From Pseudomonas fluorescens (GTDB taxonomy: Bacteria > Pseudomonadota > Gammaproteobacteria > Pseudomonadales > Pseudomonadaceae): a stretch of DNA of 64,000 nucleotides. The position numbers and the translations under genes are program-made. Below, piece after piece: positions 45,410 through 55,076 of the stretch; the first letter of the stretch is position 1, and the number at the start of each line of letters is the position of its first letter. Below the pieces are notes generated by a model that was not told where the DNA came from, made no database searches, and saw only the letters and a list, made by a program, of their open reading frames with translations. The stretch spans positions 77,057-141,056 of the forward strand of contig NZ_CABVHJ010000018.1 in the NCBI RefSeq assembly GCF_902497745.1. Direction: 5' to 3'.

Positions 45410-46469
45410 CGTATTGATCATGGCCGGCGGAACCGGCGGCCACGTGTTCCCGGCGCTGGCCTGTGCCCGCGAGTTTCAGGCGCGCGGCTACACCGTGCAC
45501 TGGCTCGGCACGCCACGCGGGATCGAGAACGAACTGGTGCCAGCCGCAGGTCTTGAACTGCACCGCATCAACGCCACCGGCCTGCGCGGCAAGGGCAAGC
45601 TGTCGCTGCTCAAGGCACCGTTCATGCTGCTCAAATCAGTGTGGCAGGCGCGCGCGATCATTCGTCGCTTGAAGCCAGTGTGCGTGGTCGGCTTCGGTGG
45701 TTATGTGACTGGCCCCGGTGGCCTCGCCGCGAAACTGGCCGGCGTGCCGGTGATCGTTCATGAGCAGAACGCCGTGGCCGGCACCGCCAATCGGTTGCTG
45801 GTGCCGTTCGCCGCCCGGGTGTGTGAAGCGTTCCCTGACACCTTTACTCTGTCGGACACCCGCCGTACCACCGGAAACCCGGTGCGCAGCGAGCTGTTCC
45901 TCGACACATCGCGACCTGCTCTGGCCGGTCGCAAAGCGCGTTTGCTGATCCTTGGCGGAAGCCTTGGCGCAGAACCGTTGAACAAGTTGCTGCCTGAAGC
46001 CCTGGCCCAAGTCGCTGCCGATTTGCGCCCGGAAGTGTTTCATCAGGCCGGCAAAAACCACGATGAAGTGACTGCAGAGCGCTACCGCGCCGCCGGCGTC
46101 GATGCGCAGGTGCAGCCGTTCATCAAAGACATGGCCCAGGCCTATGGTTGGGCTGACCTGGTGGTGTGCCGCGCAGGCGCGTTGACCATCAGTGAGCTGG
46201 CTGCCGCCGGTCTGCCCTCGATGCTGGTGCCTTTGCCCCACGCGATCGACGATCACCAGACCCGCAACGCCGATTATTTGGCCCGTGAAGGCGCTGCCTT
46301 CCTGATGCCGCAAAGAACGACTGGTGCCGCGGACCTTGCCGCGCGCCTGACAGAGGTCTTGATGCAACCGCAACGACTCGAAGATATGGCCCAAGCGGCC
46401 CGCCGTCTGGCGAAACCCGATGCCACCCGTAGCGTGGTCGATACCTGTCTGGAGGTGGCCCATGGTTGA
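45399..46469 (+). CDS. murG: MurG, lipid II synthase
   Basis: A 356-residue GT28 glycosyltransferase (MAGGTGGHVFPAL near residue 8, FGGYVTGPGGLAA, HEQNAVAGTANR, CRAGALTISELAAAG). It transfers GlcNAc to lipid I. The start at 45399 has GAGGAGCC upstream and lies inside the end of ftsW. Confidence 0.96.
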   Translation: MGANVLIMAGGTGGHVFPALACAREFQARGYTVHWLGTPRGIENELVPAAGLELHRINATGLRGKGKLSLLKAPFMLLKSVWQARAIIRRLKPVCVVGFGGYVTGPGGLAAKLAGVPVIVHEQNAVAGTANRLLVPFAARVCEAFPDTFTLSDTRRTTGNPVRSELFLDTSRPALAGRKARLLILGGSLGAEPLNKLLPEALAQVAADLRPEVFHQAGKNHDEVTAERYRAAGVDAQVQPFIKDMAQAYGWADLVVCRAGALTISELAAAGLPSMLVPLPHAIDDHQTRNADYLAREGAAFLMPQRTTGAADLAARLTEVLMQPQRLEDMAQAARRLAKPDATRSVVDTCLEVAHG

Positions 46470-47922
46470 GAATCAGAAAGCCATGCCGCAACCGGAAATG
46501 CGCCGCATCCGTCGCATCCACTTCGTCGGCATCGGCGGCGTGGGCATGTGCGGTATTGCCGAAGTGTTGTTGAACCTGGGCTATGAAGTGTCCGGTTCCG
46601 ACCTGAAAGCTTCGCCGGTCACCGAGCGCCTGGAATCGTTCGGCGCACACATCTATATCGGCCACCGTGCCGAGAACGCCGCGACTGCCGACGTGCTGGT
46701 GGTGTCGAGCGCGGTAAATACCTCGAACCCGGAAGTGGCGAACGCGCTTGAGCGCCGCATTCCGGTTGTACCGCGTGCCGAGATGCTTGCCGAGCTGATG
46801 CGCTATCGCCACGGCATCGCCGTCGCCGGCACGCACGGTAAAACCACCACCACCAGCCTGATCGCTTCGGTGTTCGCCGCCGGTGGTCTGGACCCGACGT
46901 TCGTTATCGGTGGTCGTCTGAATGCAGCGGGCACCAATGCCCAGCTCGGCACCAGCCGTTACCTGATCGCCGAAGCCGATGAAAGCGATGCGAGTTTCCT
47001 GCATCTGCAACCGCTGGTGGCCGTGGTCACCAACATCGACGCCGACCACATGGCGACCTACGACGGTGACTTCAACAAGCTGAAGAAAACCTTCGTCGAG
47101 TTCCTGCACAACCTGCCGTTCTACGGTTTGGCCGTGATGTGCCTGGACGATCCGGTGGTGCGCGAAATCCTCCCGCTGGTGAAACGTCCGACCGTGACCT
47201 ACGGCTTCAGCGAAGACGCTGACGTGCGCGCGATCAATGTTCGTCAGCAAGGCATGCAGACCTTCTTCACTGTACTGCGTCCTGACCGCGAGCCGCTGGA
47301 TGTTTCCGTGAACATGCCGGGCAACCATAACGTCCTCAACTCGCTGGCGACCATCTGCATCGCCACCGACGAAGGCGTCAGCGATGAAGCCATCGTTCAG
47401 GGCCTGTCGGGTTTCCAGGGCGTTGGTCGACGCTTCCAGGTCTACGGCGAACTGCCGGTGGACGGCGGCGCCGTGATGCTGGTCGACGACTACGGTCACC
47501 ACCCGACCGAAGTCGCGGCCGTGATCAAAGCCGTGCGCGGTGGCTGGCCGGAGCGCCGTCTGGTGATGGTTTACCAGCCGCACCGTTACAGCCGCACCCG
47601 CGACCTGTACGACGACTTCGTCAATGTCCTGGCCGATGCCAACGTGTTGCTGCTGATGGAAGTCTATCCGGCCGGCGAAGAGCCGATCCCCGGTGCCGAC
47701 AGCCGCAAGTTGTGCAACAGCATCCGCCAGCGCGGTCAGCTCGACCCGATCTACATCGAGCGTGGCGTCGATCTGGCGCCGCTGGTCAAGCCGCTGCTGC
47801 GTGCCGGCGACATCCTGCTGTGTCAGGGCGCGGGTGATATCGGCGGTCTCGCGCCGAAGCTGTTGAAAAGTGAATTGTTCGCTGGCGCCGTGGCGGCGCC
47901 GGTCGAGGGGAAGTTGAAATGA
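46462..47922 (+). CDS. murC: UDP-MurNAc--L-alanine ligase MurC
   Basis: A 486-residue Mur ligase (HFVGIGGVGMCGIAEVL, ATP loop AGTHGKTTTTSL near residue 123, EADESDASFL, DDYGHHPTEV). It adds L-Ala to UDP-MurNAc. The ATG at 46462 (MVENQKAM) overlaps murG by 8 bp and follows GGAGGTGG. Confidence 0.96.
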   Translation: MVENQKAMPQPEMRRIRRIHFVGIGGVGMCGIAEVLLNLGYEVSGSDLKASPVTERLESFGAHIYIGHRAENAATADVLVVSSAVNTSNPEVANALERRIPVVPRAEMLAELMRYRHGIAVAGTHGKTTTTSLIASVFAAGGLDPTFVIGGRLNAAGTNAQLGTSRYLIAEADESDASFLHLQPLVAVVTNIDADHMATYDGDFNKLKKTFVEFLHNLPFYGLAVMCLDDPVVREILPLVKRPTVTYGFSEDADVRAINVRQQGMQTFFTVLRPDREPLDVSVNMPGNHNVLNSLATICIATDEGVSDEAIVQGLSGFQGVGRRFQVYGELPVDGGAVMLVDDYGHHPTEVAAVIKAVRGGWPERRLVMVYQPHRYSRTRDLYDDFVNVLADANVLLLMEVYPAGEEPIPGADSRKLCNSIRQRGQLDPIYIERGVDLAPLVKPLLRAGDILLCQGAGDIGGLAPKLLKSELFAGAVAAPVEGKLK

Positions 47923-48878
47923 CTGCTGCCTACGCCAAGCTGTTCTCCACTATTGCGCCGAAAGACTTCGGCCGCGTCGCCGTGCTCTTCGGTGGCCTGA
48001 GTGCCGAGCGTGAGGTTTCGCTGAAATCCGGTAACGCCGTACTTGAAGCGCTGCAAAGTGCTGGCGTGGACGCATTCGGTATCGACGTTGGCGACGACAT
48101 TCTGCAACGTCTGCTCAGCGAAAAGATCGACCGCGCCTTCATCATTCTTCACGGCCGCGGCGGTGAAGACGGCTCCATGCAGGGTCTGCTCGAAGTGGCG
48201 GGCATTCCGTACACCGGCAGTGGCATTCTGGCCTCGGCACTGGCCATGGACAAACTGCGCACCAAGCAGGTCTGGCACAGCCTCGGGATTCCGACGCCGC
48301 GTCACGCCGTGCTGTGCAGCGAAGCCGATTGTATTTCGGCAGCGACGGAACTGGGCTTCCCTTTGATCGTCAAACCGGCGCATGAAGGTTCAAGTATCGG
48401 GATGGCCAAAGTGAGTTCTGCGTCCGAGTTGATCGACGCATGGAAAGCGGCCAGTACCTACGATTCGCAAGTCTTGGTTGAGCAATGGATTCAAGGTCCG
48501 GAGTTCACCATCGCCACCCTGCGTGACCAGGTGTTGCCTCCTATCGCCCTGGGTACACCGCACACGTTCTACGACTACGACGCCAAATACATCGCCAACG
48601 ATACCCAGTACCGCATTCCGTGCGGGCTGGATGCCGCCAAGGAACAAGAACTCATGGATCTCACGGCCAAGGCCTGTGAGGCGCTGGGTATTGCCGGTTG
48701 GGGCAGGGCGGACGTAATGCAGGACGCCGACGGGCAGTTCTGGTTCCTGGAAGTGAACACCGCTCCGGGCATGACCGATCACAGTCTGGTGCCGATGGCC
48801 GCGCGTGCGGCCGGTCTGGATTTCCAGCAACTGGTTCTGGCCATTCTGGCCGCCAGTGTTGAAGACGCTCGAGGTTAA
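47919..48878 (+). CDS. ddlB: D-alanine--D-alanine ligase
   Basis: A 319-residue ATP-grasp ligase (LFGGLSAEREVSLKSG, HGRGGEDGSMQGLLEV, KPAHEGSSIGM, EVNTAPGMTDHSLVP). It supplies D-Ala-D-Ala to MurF. The cluster position points to the DdlB type. It overlaps murC by four bases. Confidence 0.96.
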   Translation: MTAAYAKLFSTIAPKDFGRVAVLFGGLSAEREVSLKSGNAVLEALQSAGVDAFGIDVGDDILQRLLSEKIDRAFIILHGRGGEDGSMQGLLEVAGIPYTGSGILASALAMDKLRTKQVWHSLGIPTPRHAVLCSEADCISAATELGFPLIVKPAHEGSSIGMAKVSSASELIDAWKAASTYDSQVLVEQWIQGPEFTIATLRDQVLPPIALGTPHTFYDYDAKYIANDTQYRIPCGLDAAKEQELMDLTAKACEALGIAGWGRADVMQDADGQFWFLEVNTAPGMTDHSLVPMAARAAGLDFQQLVLAILAASVEDARG

Positions 48879-48882
48879 GACG

Positions 48883-49749
48883 ATGCAAGGCGCTCAGCTC
48901 CGACATCAGCCTCCCGCACCCGGCCGCAAGCCGGTGCCGCGGGGTGCCAGCCGAATGGTGGCGAAAGAGCCGATGTCCGCGCGCCTGCCGAAAGCCAATT
49001 TCAGCTTTCTGAAAAGTCTGTTCTGGCCGGTGCTGCTGGTCGCGCTGGGCTTTGGTACTTACGAAGGTGCAACGCGTTTGCTGCCGTACGCCGACCGGCC
49101 GATTACCAAGATCGCCGTGCAGGGCGACCTTAGCTACATCAGCCAGCAAGCGGTGCAGCAGCGAATCGCCCCGTTTGTGGCGTCGAGCTTCTTTACCATC
49201 GACCTGGCCGGTATGCGCACCGAGCTTGAGCAGATGCCGTGGATTGCCCATGCCGAAGTCCGTCGCGTTTGGCCGGACCAGGTGGTGATCCGCCTCGAAG
49301 AGCAACTGCCGGTGGCCCGTTGGGGCGACGAGTCGTTGCTCAACAACCAGGGCCAGGCGTTTACGCCCAAGGAACTGGCGAACTACGAACACCTGCCGCA
49401 GCTGTTCGGCCCACAACGGGCTCAGCAGCAAGTCATGCAGCAGTATCAGGTGCTGAGCCAGATGCTGCGGCCGTTGGGCTTCTCGATTGCGCGCCTGGAA
49501 TTGCGTGAACGCGGGAGCTGGTTCCTGACCACCGGTGCCGGCAGTTCTGGCCCCGGCATCGAGTTGCTGCTGGGACGCGGCAACCTGGTGGAAAAGATGC
49601 GCCGTTTTATCGCCATCTATGACAAGACGCTTAAAGACCAGATTACGAACATTGCGCGCATCGATCTGCGCTACGCCAACGGCCTCGCTGTTGGCTGGCG
49701 GGAACCTGTAGCGCCGACGACAGCCCAACCCGCTGTCGCGAAGAATTAA
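48883..49749 (+). CDS. ftsQ: Cell division protein FtsQ
   Basis: A 288-residue bitopic protein: a basic cytoplasmic tail, a transmembrane helix (LFWPVLLVALGFGTYEG), a POTRA domain (ITKIAVQGDLSYIS, MPWIAHAEVRRVWPDQVVIR), and the FtsQ beta domain. It links FtsL/FtsB and FtsW/I. The start at 48883 (MQGAQLR) is four bases after ddlB. Confidence 0.94.
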   Translation: MQGAQLRHQPPAPGRKPVPRGASRMVAKEPMSARLPKANFSFLKSLFWPVLLVALGFGTYEGATRLLPYADRPITKIAVQGDLSYISQQAVQQRIAPFVASSFFTIDLAGMRTELEQMPWIAHAEVRRVWPDQVVIRLEEQLPVARWGDESLLNNQGQAFTPKELANYEHLPQLFGPQRAQQQVMQQYQVLSQMLRPLGFSIARLELRERGSWFLTTGAGSSGPGIELLLGRGNLVEKMRRFIAIYDKTLKDQITNIARIDLRYANGLAVGWREPVAPTTAQPAVAKN

Positions 49750-49764
49750 GAAGAGGCAGGACCC

Positions 49765-51024
49765 ATGGCAAACGTGCAAAGCGGCAAAATGATCGTCGGT
49801 CTCGATATCGGCACCTCCAAAGTGGTGGCGCTGGTCGGCGAGGTCTCCGACGACGGCTCGCTGGAAATCGTCGGGATCGGTACCCATCCGTCCCGTGGCC
49901 TGAAGAAGGGCGTGGTGGTCAACATCGAGTCCACCGTGCAATCGATCCAGCGCGCGATCGAAGAAGCCCAACTGATGGCGGGCTGCCGCATTCACTCGGC
50001 GTTCGTCGGCGTGGCGGGCAATCACATCCGCAGCCTGAACTCCCACGGCATCGTCGCGATCCGCGATCGTGAAGTCAGCTCGGCCGACCTTGAGCGCGTC
50101 CTCGACGCCGCTCAGGCCGTGGCGATCCCGGCTGACCAGCGCGTGCTGCACACCCTGCCGCAGGATTACGTGATCGATAACCAGGAAGGCGTTCGTGAGC
50201 CACTGGGCATGTCCGGCGTACGCCTGGAAGCCAAGGTTCACGTGGTCACCTGCGCCGTCAACGCCGCTCAGAACATTGAAAAATGCGTGCGTCGCTGCGG
50301 TCTGGAAATCGACGACATCATTCTCGAGCAACTGGCCTCGGCCTACTCGGTACTGACCGACGACGAGAAAGAACTGGGCGTGTGCCTGGTCGACATCGGC
50401 GGCGGCACCACCGACATCGCGATCTTCACCGAAGGCGCGATCCGTCACACTGCGGTGATCCCGATTGCCGGTGATCAGGTGACCAACGACATCGCCATGG
50501 CGTTGCGCACCCCGACCCAGTACGCCGAAGAAATCAAGATCCGTTACGCCTGCGCTCTGGCGAAACTGGCCGGTGCCGGTGAAACCATCAAGGTGCCAAG
50601 CGTTGGCGACCGTCCACCGCGCGAACTGTCGCGTCAGGCCTTGGCCGAAGTGGTCGAGCCGCGTTACGACGAACTGTTCACCCTGATCCAGGCCGAGCTG
50701 CGTCGCAGCGGCTACGAAGATCTGATCCCGGCCGGCATCGTCCTCACCGGCGGTACCTCGAAGATGGAAGGCGCCACTGAACTGGCCGAAGAAATCTTCC
50801 ACATGCCGGTCCGCCTCGGCGTGCCGCATGGCGTCAAGGGCCTGGATGACGTGGTGCGCAACCCGATTTATTCCACTGGCGTTGGTTTGTTGATGTACGG
50901 CCTGCAAAAGCAGTCCGACGGGGTTTCGTTCTCCGGCATCGGCAGCCGCGACAGCTACAGCAACGAAGAGCCACAGGCGCCGTTGCTGGACCGATTGAAG
51001 AAGTGGGTTCAAGGCAACTTCTAA
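49765..51024 (+). CDS. ftsA: Cell division protein FtsA
   Basis: A 419-residue actin-like ATPase (GLDIGTSKVVALVGEV, VDIGGGTTDIAIF, LTGGTSKMEGATELAEEIF) with the C-terminal amphipathic membrane-targeting helix (LLDRLKKWVQGNF). It tethers FtsZ to the membrane. It starts 15 bp after ftsQ with AAGAGGCAGG upstream. Confidence 0.97.
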   Translation: MANVQSGKMIVGLDIGTSKVVALVGEVSDDGSLEIVGIGTHPSRGLKKGVVVNIESTVQSIQRAIEEAQLMAGCRIHSAFVGVAGNHIRSLNSHGIVAIRDREVSSADLERVLDAAQAVAIPADQRVLHTLPQDYVIDNQEGVREPLGMSGVRLEAKVHVVTCAVNAAQNIEKCVRRCGLEIDDIILEQLASAYSVLTDDEKELGVCLVDIGGGTTDIAIFTEGAIRHTAVIPIAGDQVTNDIAMALRTPTQYAEEIKIRYACALAKLAGAGETIKVPSVGDRPPRELSRQALAEVVEPRYDELFTLIQAELRRSGYEDLIPAGIVLTGGTSKMEGATELAEEIFHMPVRLGVPHGVKGLDDVVRNPIYSTGVGLLMYGLQKQSDGVSFSGIGSRDSYSNEEPQAPLLDRLKKWVQGNF

Positions 51025-51092
51025 AGCTTTACCGCAACACCGCAACAAAAATGCAGTAGGCGAAAAAACTAGAGAATGTAAGGAGAGGGAAA

Positions 51093-52289
51093 ATGTTCGA
51101 ACTCGTAGACAACATCCCCGCAAGCCCGGTAATCAAAGTTATCGGTGTTGGCGGTGGCGGCGGCAACGCTGTCAATCACATGGTCAAGAGCAACATCGAA
51201 GGCGTTGAATTCATCTGCGCCAACACTGATGCTCAAGCGCTGAAAAACATCGGCGCGCGTACCATTCTGCAACTGGGCACTGGCGTGACCAAAGGTCTGG
51301 GCGCTGGCGCCAACCCTGAAGTAGGTCGTCAGGCCGCTCTCGAAGACCGTGAGCGCATTGCCGAAGTCCTGCAGGGCACCAACATGGTGTTCATCACCAC
51401 TGGCATGGGCGGCGGTACCGGTACCGGTGCTGCGCCGATCATCGCCGAAGTGGCTAAGGAAATGGGCATTCTGACCGTTGCTGTAGTAACGCGTCCGTTT
51501 CCGTTCGAAGGCCGCAAGCGTATGCAGATCGCCGATGAAGGCATCCGCATGCTCTCGGAAAGCGTCGACTCGTTGATCACCATTCCCAACGAGAAGCTGC
51601 TGACCATCCTCGGTAAAGACGCAAGCCTGCTGTCGGCTTTCGCCAAGGCTGACGATGTACTGGCCGGTGCCGTTCGCGGTATCTCCGACATCATCAAGCG
51701 TCCGGGCATGATCAACGTCGACTTCGCCGACGTACGAACCGTGATGAGCGAAATGGGCATGGCGATGATGGGCACTGGCTGCGCCAGCGGTCCGAACCGT
51801 GCACGTGAAGCCACTGAAGCGGCGATCCGCAACCCGTTGCTGGAAGACGTGAACCTGCAAGGCGCACGCGGCATCCTGGTGAACATCACCGCCGGTCCTG
51901 ACCTGTCTCTGGGTGAGTACTCCGACGTGGGTTCGATCATCGAAGCCTTCGCTTCCGAGCACGCCATGGTCAAGGTCGGTACCGTTATCGATCCGGACAT
52001 GCGCGACGAGCTGCACGTGACCGTGGTTGCCACTGGTCTGGGCGCGAAAATCGAGAAGCCTGTCAAGGTTATCGACAACACCGTTCATACCTCCATGGCT
52101 TCCGCCCAGGTACAACAACCGGCTGCGGCCCGTCAGGAAGCGCCAGCGGTGAACTACCGTGATCTGGACCGTCCGACCGTCATGCGCAACCAGGCTCAGG
52201 CTGGTGCTGCGGCTGCCGCGAAGATGAATCCGCAAGATGATCTGGACTACCTGGACATCCCGGCTTTCCTGCGTCGTCAGGCCGATTGA
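51093..52289 (+). CDS. ftsZ: Cell division GTPase FtsZ
   Basis: A 398-residue tubulin homologue. The GTP-binding GGGTGTG is at about residues 105-111, with the N-terminal VIGVGGGGGNAVNHM and the T7 loop NVDFADVRTVM. After a short variable linker comes the conserved C-terminal peptide DYLDIPAFLRRQ, which binds FtsA and ZipA. The 68-bp gap after ftsA is the largest within the cluster; TAAGGAGAGG gives a strong Shine-Dalgarno. Confidence 0.98.
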   Translation: MFELVDNIPASPVIKVIGVGGGGGNAVNHMVKSNIEGVEFICANTDAQALKNIGARTILQLGTGVTKGLGAGANPEVGRQAALEDRERIAEVLQGTNMVFITTGMGGGTGTGAAPIIAEVAKEMGILTVAVVTRPFPFEGRKRMQIADEGIRMLSESVDSLITIPNEKLLTILGKDASLLSAFAKADDVLAGAVRGISDIIKRPGMINVDFADVRTVMSEMGMAMMGTGCASGPNRAREATEAAIRNPLLEDVNLQGARGILVNITAGPDLSLGEYSDVGSIIEAFASEHAMVKVGTVIDPDMRDELHVTVVATGLGAKIEKPVKVIDNTVHTSMASAQVQQPAAARQEAPAVNYRDLDRPTVMRNQAQAGAAAAAKMNPQDDLDYLDIPAFLRRQAD

Positions 52290-52316
52290 TGGAATGTATC
52301 AGGGCTATGAAGGTGA

Positions 52317-52349
52317 TTGGTGTTCAGCAAAGGCATGGTCTGCTATCAT
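52317..52349 (+). promoter_or_regulatory. Likely lpxC promoter (extended -10)
   Basis: TGCTATCAT (52341-52349) is an extended -10 with a TGN element, 53 bp before lpxC. The -35 is poor (TTGGTG too far, TGTTCA weak). Confidence 0.5.
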
Positions 52350-52401
52350 CGCCAGCCTTTGTTGATACCAGTTCGCAATTTGCGCTGAAGCGGCCCAAGC
52401 C

Positions 52402-53313
52402 ATGATTAAACAACGCACACTGAAAAATATTATCCGTGCCACAGGTGTAGGCCTGCACTCCGGTGAGAAGGTCTATCTGACCCTCAAGCCTGCGCCTGTC
52501 GACACTGGCATTGTGTTTTGTCGCGCTGACCTCGACCCTGTGGTGCAGATTCCTGCCCGCGCGGAAAACGTCGGTGAAACCACTATGTCGACGACGCTGA
52601 TTAACGGCGACGTGAAAGTGGACACGGTAGAGCACTTGCTCTCGGCCATGGCTGGCCTGGGCATCGATAACGCCTACGTCGAGCTCTCCGCGTCCGAAGT
52701 CCCGATCATGGATGGCAGCGCTGGACCCTTCGTATTCCTGATTCAATCGGCAGGCCTGGAAGAACAGGACGCCGCCAAGAAATTCATCCGCATCCTGCGT
52801 GAAGTGACAGTGGAAGACGGCGACAAGCGCGCCACTTTCGTCCCTTTCGAAGGGTTCAAGGTGAGCTTCGAGATCGATTTCGATCACCCGGTATTCCGGG
52901 ACCGCACCCAAAGTGCAAGCGTGGATTTTTCCAGCACTTCGTTCGTAAAAGAAGTCAGCCGCGCCCGTACCTTTGGTTTCATGAGTGATATCGAGTACCT
53001 GCGCAAGCACAACCTCGCACTCGGCGGCAGCGTTGAAAACGCAATCGTTGTTGATGCCGATGGCGTACTGAACGAAGACGGCCTTCGCTATGAAGACGAA
53101 TTCGTGAAGCACAAGATCCTCGACGCGATTGGCGACCTGTACCTGCTGGGTAACAGCCTGATTGGTGAGTTCAAGGGCTTCAAGTCCGGCCACGCACTGA
53201 ACAACCAGCTGCTGCGCAAGTTGATTGAGCAGACAGATGCTTGGGAAGTGGTGACGTTCGAAGACGCCAGCACCGCACCAATCTCTTACATGCGCCCGGT
53301 TGCGGCAGTGTAA
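52402..53313 (+). CDS. lpxC: UDP-3-O-acyl-N-acetylglucosamine deacetylase LpxC
   Basis: A 303-residue zinc deacetylase: RTLKNIIRATGVGLHSGEKV at the start, zinc His in VEHLLSAMAGLGIDN, the hydrophobic-passage domain, HKILDAIGDLYLLG and the C-terminal GHALNNQLLRKL. It commits UDP-GlcNAc to lipid A synthesis and follows ftsZ in the usual order. It probably has its own promoter. Confidence 0.97.
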   Translation: MIKQRTLKNIIRATGVGLHSGEKVYLTLKPAPVDTGIVFCRADLDPVVQIPARAENVGETTMSTTLINGDVKVDTVEHLLSAMAGLGIDNAYVELSASEVPIMDGSAGPFVFLIQSAGLEEQDAAKKFIRILREVTVEDGDKRATFVPFEGFKVSFEIDFDHPVFRDRTQSASVDFSSTSFVKEVSRARTFGFMSDIEYLRKHNLALGGSVENAIVVDADGVLNEDGLRYEDEFVKHKILDAIGDLYLLGNSLIGEFKGFKSGHALNNQLLRKLIEQTDAWEVVTFEDASTAPISYMRPVAAV

Positions 53314-53337
53314 GTAAAAAACCTCTCTAGTTTTTTG

Positions 53338-53365
53338 AAGGCCATCTTTGGATGGCCTTTTTTTA
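53338..53365 (+). terminator. Terminator after lpxC
   Basis: Stem AAGGCCATC / GATGGCCTT followed by a T-run; it ends the long rightward block. Confidence 0.92.
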
Positions 53366-53396
53366 TGCCTGCAATTTCTCTAGTGCCTGATCCGGC

Positions 53397-53465
53397 CTCT
53401 TCGCGAGCAAGCTCGCTCCCACAGGGGAATGCATTTCAAATGTGGGAGCGAGCTTGCTCGCTAAG
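53397..53465. repeat. REP pair, GTGGGAGCGAGC family, copy 6
   Basis: Arms in the order TTCGCGAGCAAGCTCGCTCC then GTGGGAGCGAGCTTGCTCGC with an 18-bp loop, between convergent lpxC and the diguanylate cyclase gene. Confidence 0.9.
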
Positions 53466-53491
53466 GTGCCGGTGCAATCGCCACAGACCTG

Positions 53492-55000
53492 TCAGGCAGC
53501 CACCACCACCCGATTACGCCCACCTTCCTTGGCCTGATACAACGCCTTGTCCGCCGCAAACAGCAACTGCTCCAGCGTCATCTCGCTCGCCACCGTCCAT
53601 GTGGCGATGCCAATGCTCACCGTCATCTGCCGCTCGGCCCCGTCGACCAACGGCAACTGCTCCACCGCTTGGCGAATATGCTCGGCAATCAGCCGCGCGC
53701 CATGCTCATCGGTCTCGGCGAGAATCACCGAAAATTCCTCGCCGCCATAACGCGCAACCAGATCAGCCGGTCGCCGGACATTTTCAGCAATGACCCGCGC
53801 CAGCGTCTTCAACGCTTGATCGCCCGCCTGATGCCCATGCCGATCGTTGAACGCCTTGAAGTGATCGGCATCGATCATCATCACCGACAGCGGTTTGCCT
53901 GAACGTTGAGCGCGGAACCACTCGTGACGCAGTGCTTGGTCGAGCATCCGCCGGTTGGCCACCCCCGTCAGCGCGTCGGTGGCGGCCAATTGCGCCAGTT
54001 CGTGCTCGGCGCGCTGACGTCGGCGCAACTCGCGGGCCAGCAGCCAGGTCAGCCACAACAAACCCACGCACAACACGCCCGTGGCCCCACTGATCAACAG
54101 CGCGGTGCGGCGCCAGGTGCCGAACACTTCATCGCTGGACAGCGCAACCATCACCGTCAACGGCAAATTGCCAACCCGCGAATAGGTATAGAGGCGCTGC
54201 TGATGATCCATGCTCGAGGTGCTGGTGAAACTGCCGCTGCCGTCCTTGTCGCCCAGGATCCGCACGACATTGGGGCGGTTACCGAAGCTTTTGCCGATCG
54301 AATCGCTTTGCAGGTATGGCTTCTGTGCGAGCAGGACGCCGTCACTGTTGATGATGTTCAGCGTGCTGTCTTTGCCGATGTCGAGGCTGTTGAACAACTG
54401 ATCGAAGTAATCGAGTTTTAGCGAAGCCACGGCCACACCGGAGAATTCACCGGTTTGCGAGGAGATCCGGCGGCTGAAGCTGATGCGCCACTGATTGGCC
54501 TCGTCGCAGTCGCAACGGGTCTTGAACGGGCGGCTGATAAACATGCCGGCATCGCGGTTGAAGGCGTGGGCGAGGAAGTAATCGCGGTCGGCAAAGTTGC
54601 CCGGTTTTGGCTCGATCCGCGAAGAGTCGGCGACGACGTCCCCATGCTTGTCGAGGAGCAGAATGTCGCCCTTGAAGCGTGCCGTGGTTGAGCGGTCGAA
54701 CAGCGCCAGATGGCGGATCTGCGGCGAGACATCCTGCAGGTCATCACGCTGGGCGGCGGCGATCAGGCCTTGCAGGGTCAAGTCATACAACTCGACGGTG
54801 CGCAGCACATCGGCGTCGATCAGTTGCGCAATGGTGGTGGCACTGCGGGTGGCCGACTCCTGAGCGTTGGCGTGCTCGCGGATCAGCAGGAACGTGACGA
54901 TGCACAGAATCGCGATCACGGTCAGCGAACTGCCGCAGATCAGCAGCAGTTCGGGGCGTCCGGTCTTGCCCGCCATGGGTGGGGTACGGCTCGCGATCAT
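53492..55000 (-). CDS. Membrane diguanylate cyclase with periplasmic Cache sensor
   Basis: A 502-residue c-di-GMP synthase. One transmembrane helix near residues 19-40, a periplasmic dCache-like sensor (residues about 45-285, with NFADRDYFLAHAF and RRISSQTGEFSGVAVASL), a second helix (TALLISGATGVLCVGLLWLTW), then a GGDEF domain. The active site reads GGEEF (about residue 419), and an RxxD inhibitory site (RPAD) lies five residues before it, so it should be active and product-inhibited. The sensor contains an unusual CDCDE segment. Ligand unknown; not linked to lpxC. Confidence 0.9.
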   Translation of the reverse strand: MIASRTPPMAGKTGRPELLLICGSSLTVIAILCIVTFLLIREHANAQESATRSATTIAQLIDADVLRTVELYDLTLQGLIAAAQRDDLQDVSPQIRHLALFDRSTTARFKGDILLLDKHGDVVADSSRIEPKPGNFADRDYFLAHAFNRDAGMFISRPFKTRCDCDEANQWRISFSRRISSQTGEFSGVAVASLKLDYFDQLFNSLDIGKDSTLNIINSDGVLLAQKPYLQSDSIGKSFGNRPNVVRILGDKDGSGSFTSTSSMDHQQRLYTYSRVGNLPLTVMVALSSDEVFGTWRRTALLISGATGVLCVGLLWLTWLLARELRRRQRAEHELAQLAATDALTGVANRRMLDQALRHEWFRAQRSGKPLSVMMIDADHFKAFNDRHGHQAGDQALKTLARVIAENVRRPADLVARYGGEEFSVILAETDEHGARLIAEHIRQAVEQLPLVDGAERQMTVSIGIATWTVASEMTLEQLLFAADKALYQAKEGGRNRVVVAA

Positions 55001-55076
55001 GATTGGGCTGTCGGTTGGGGAGTCTTATAAGCGTAGTAGGCCAAACACCACAGCCGAAGCCAGAAACCATTCCCAA

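Noticed and set aside
48661..51123. An 820-codon open frame antisense to ddlB, ftsQ and ftsA
   Set aside because: It spans three unmistakable genes and their junctions; product is compositionally odd and motif-free.
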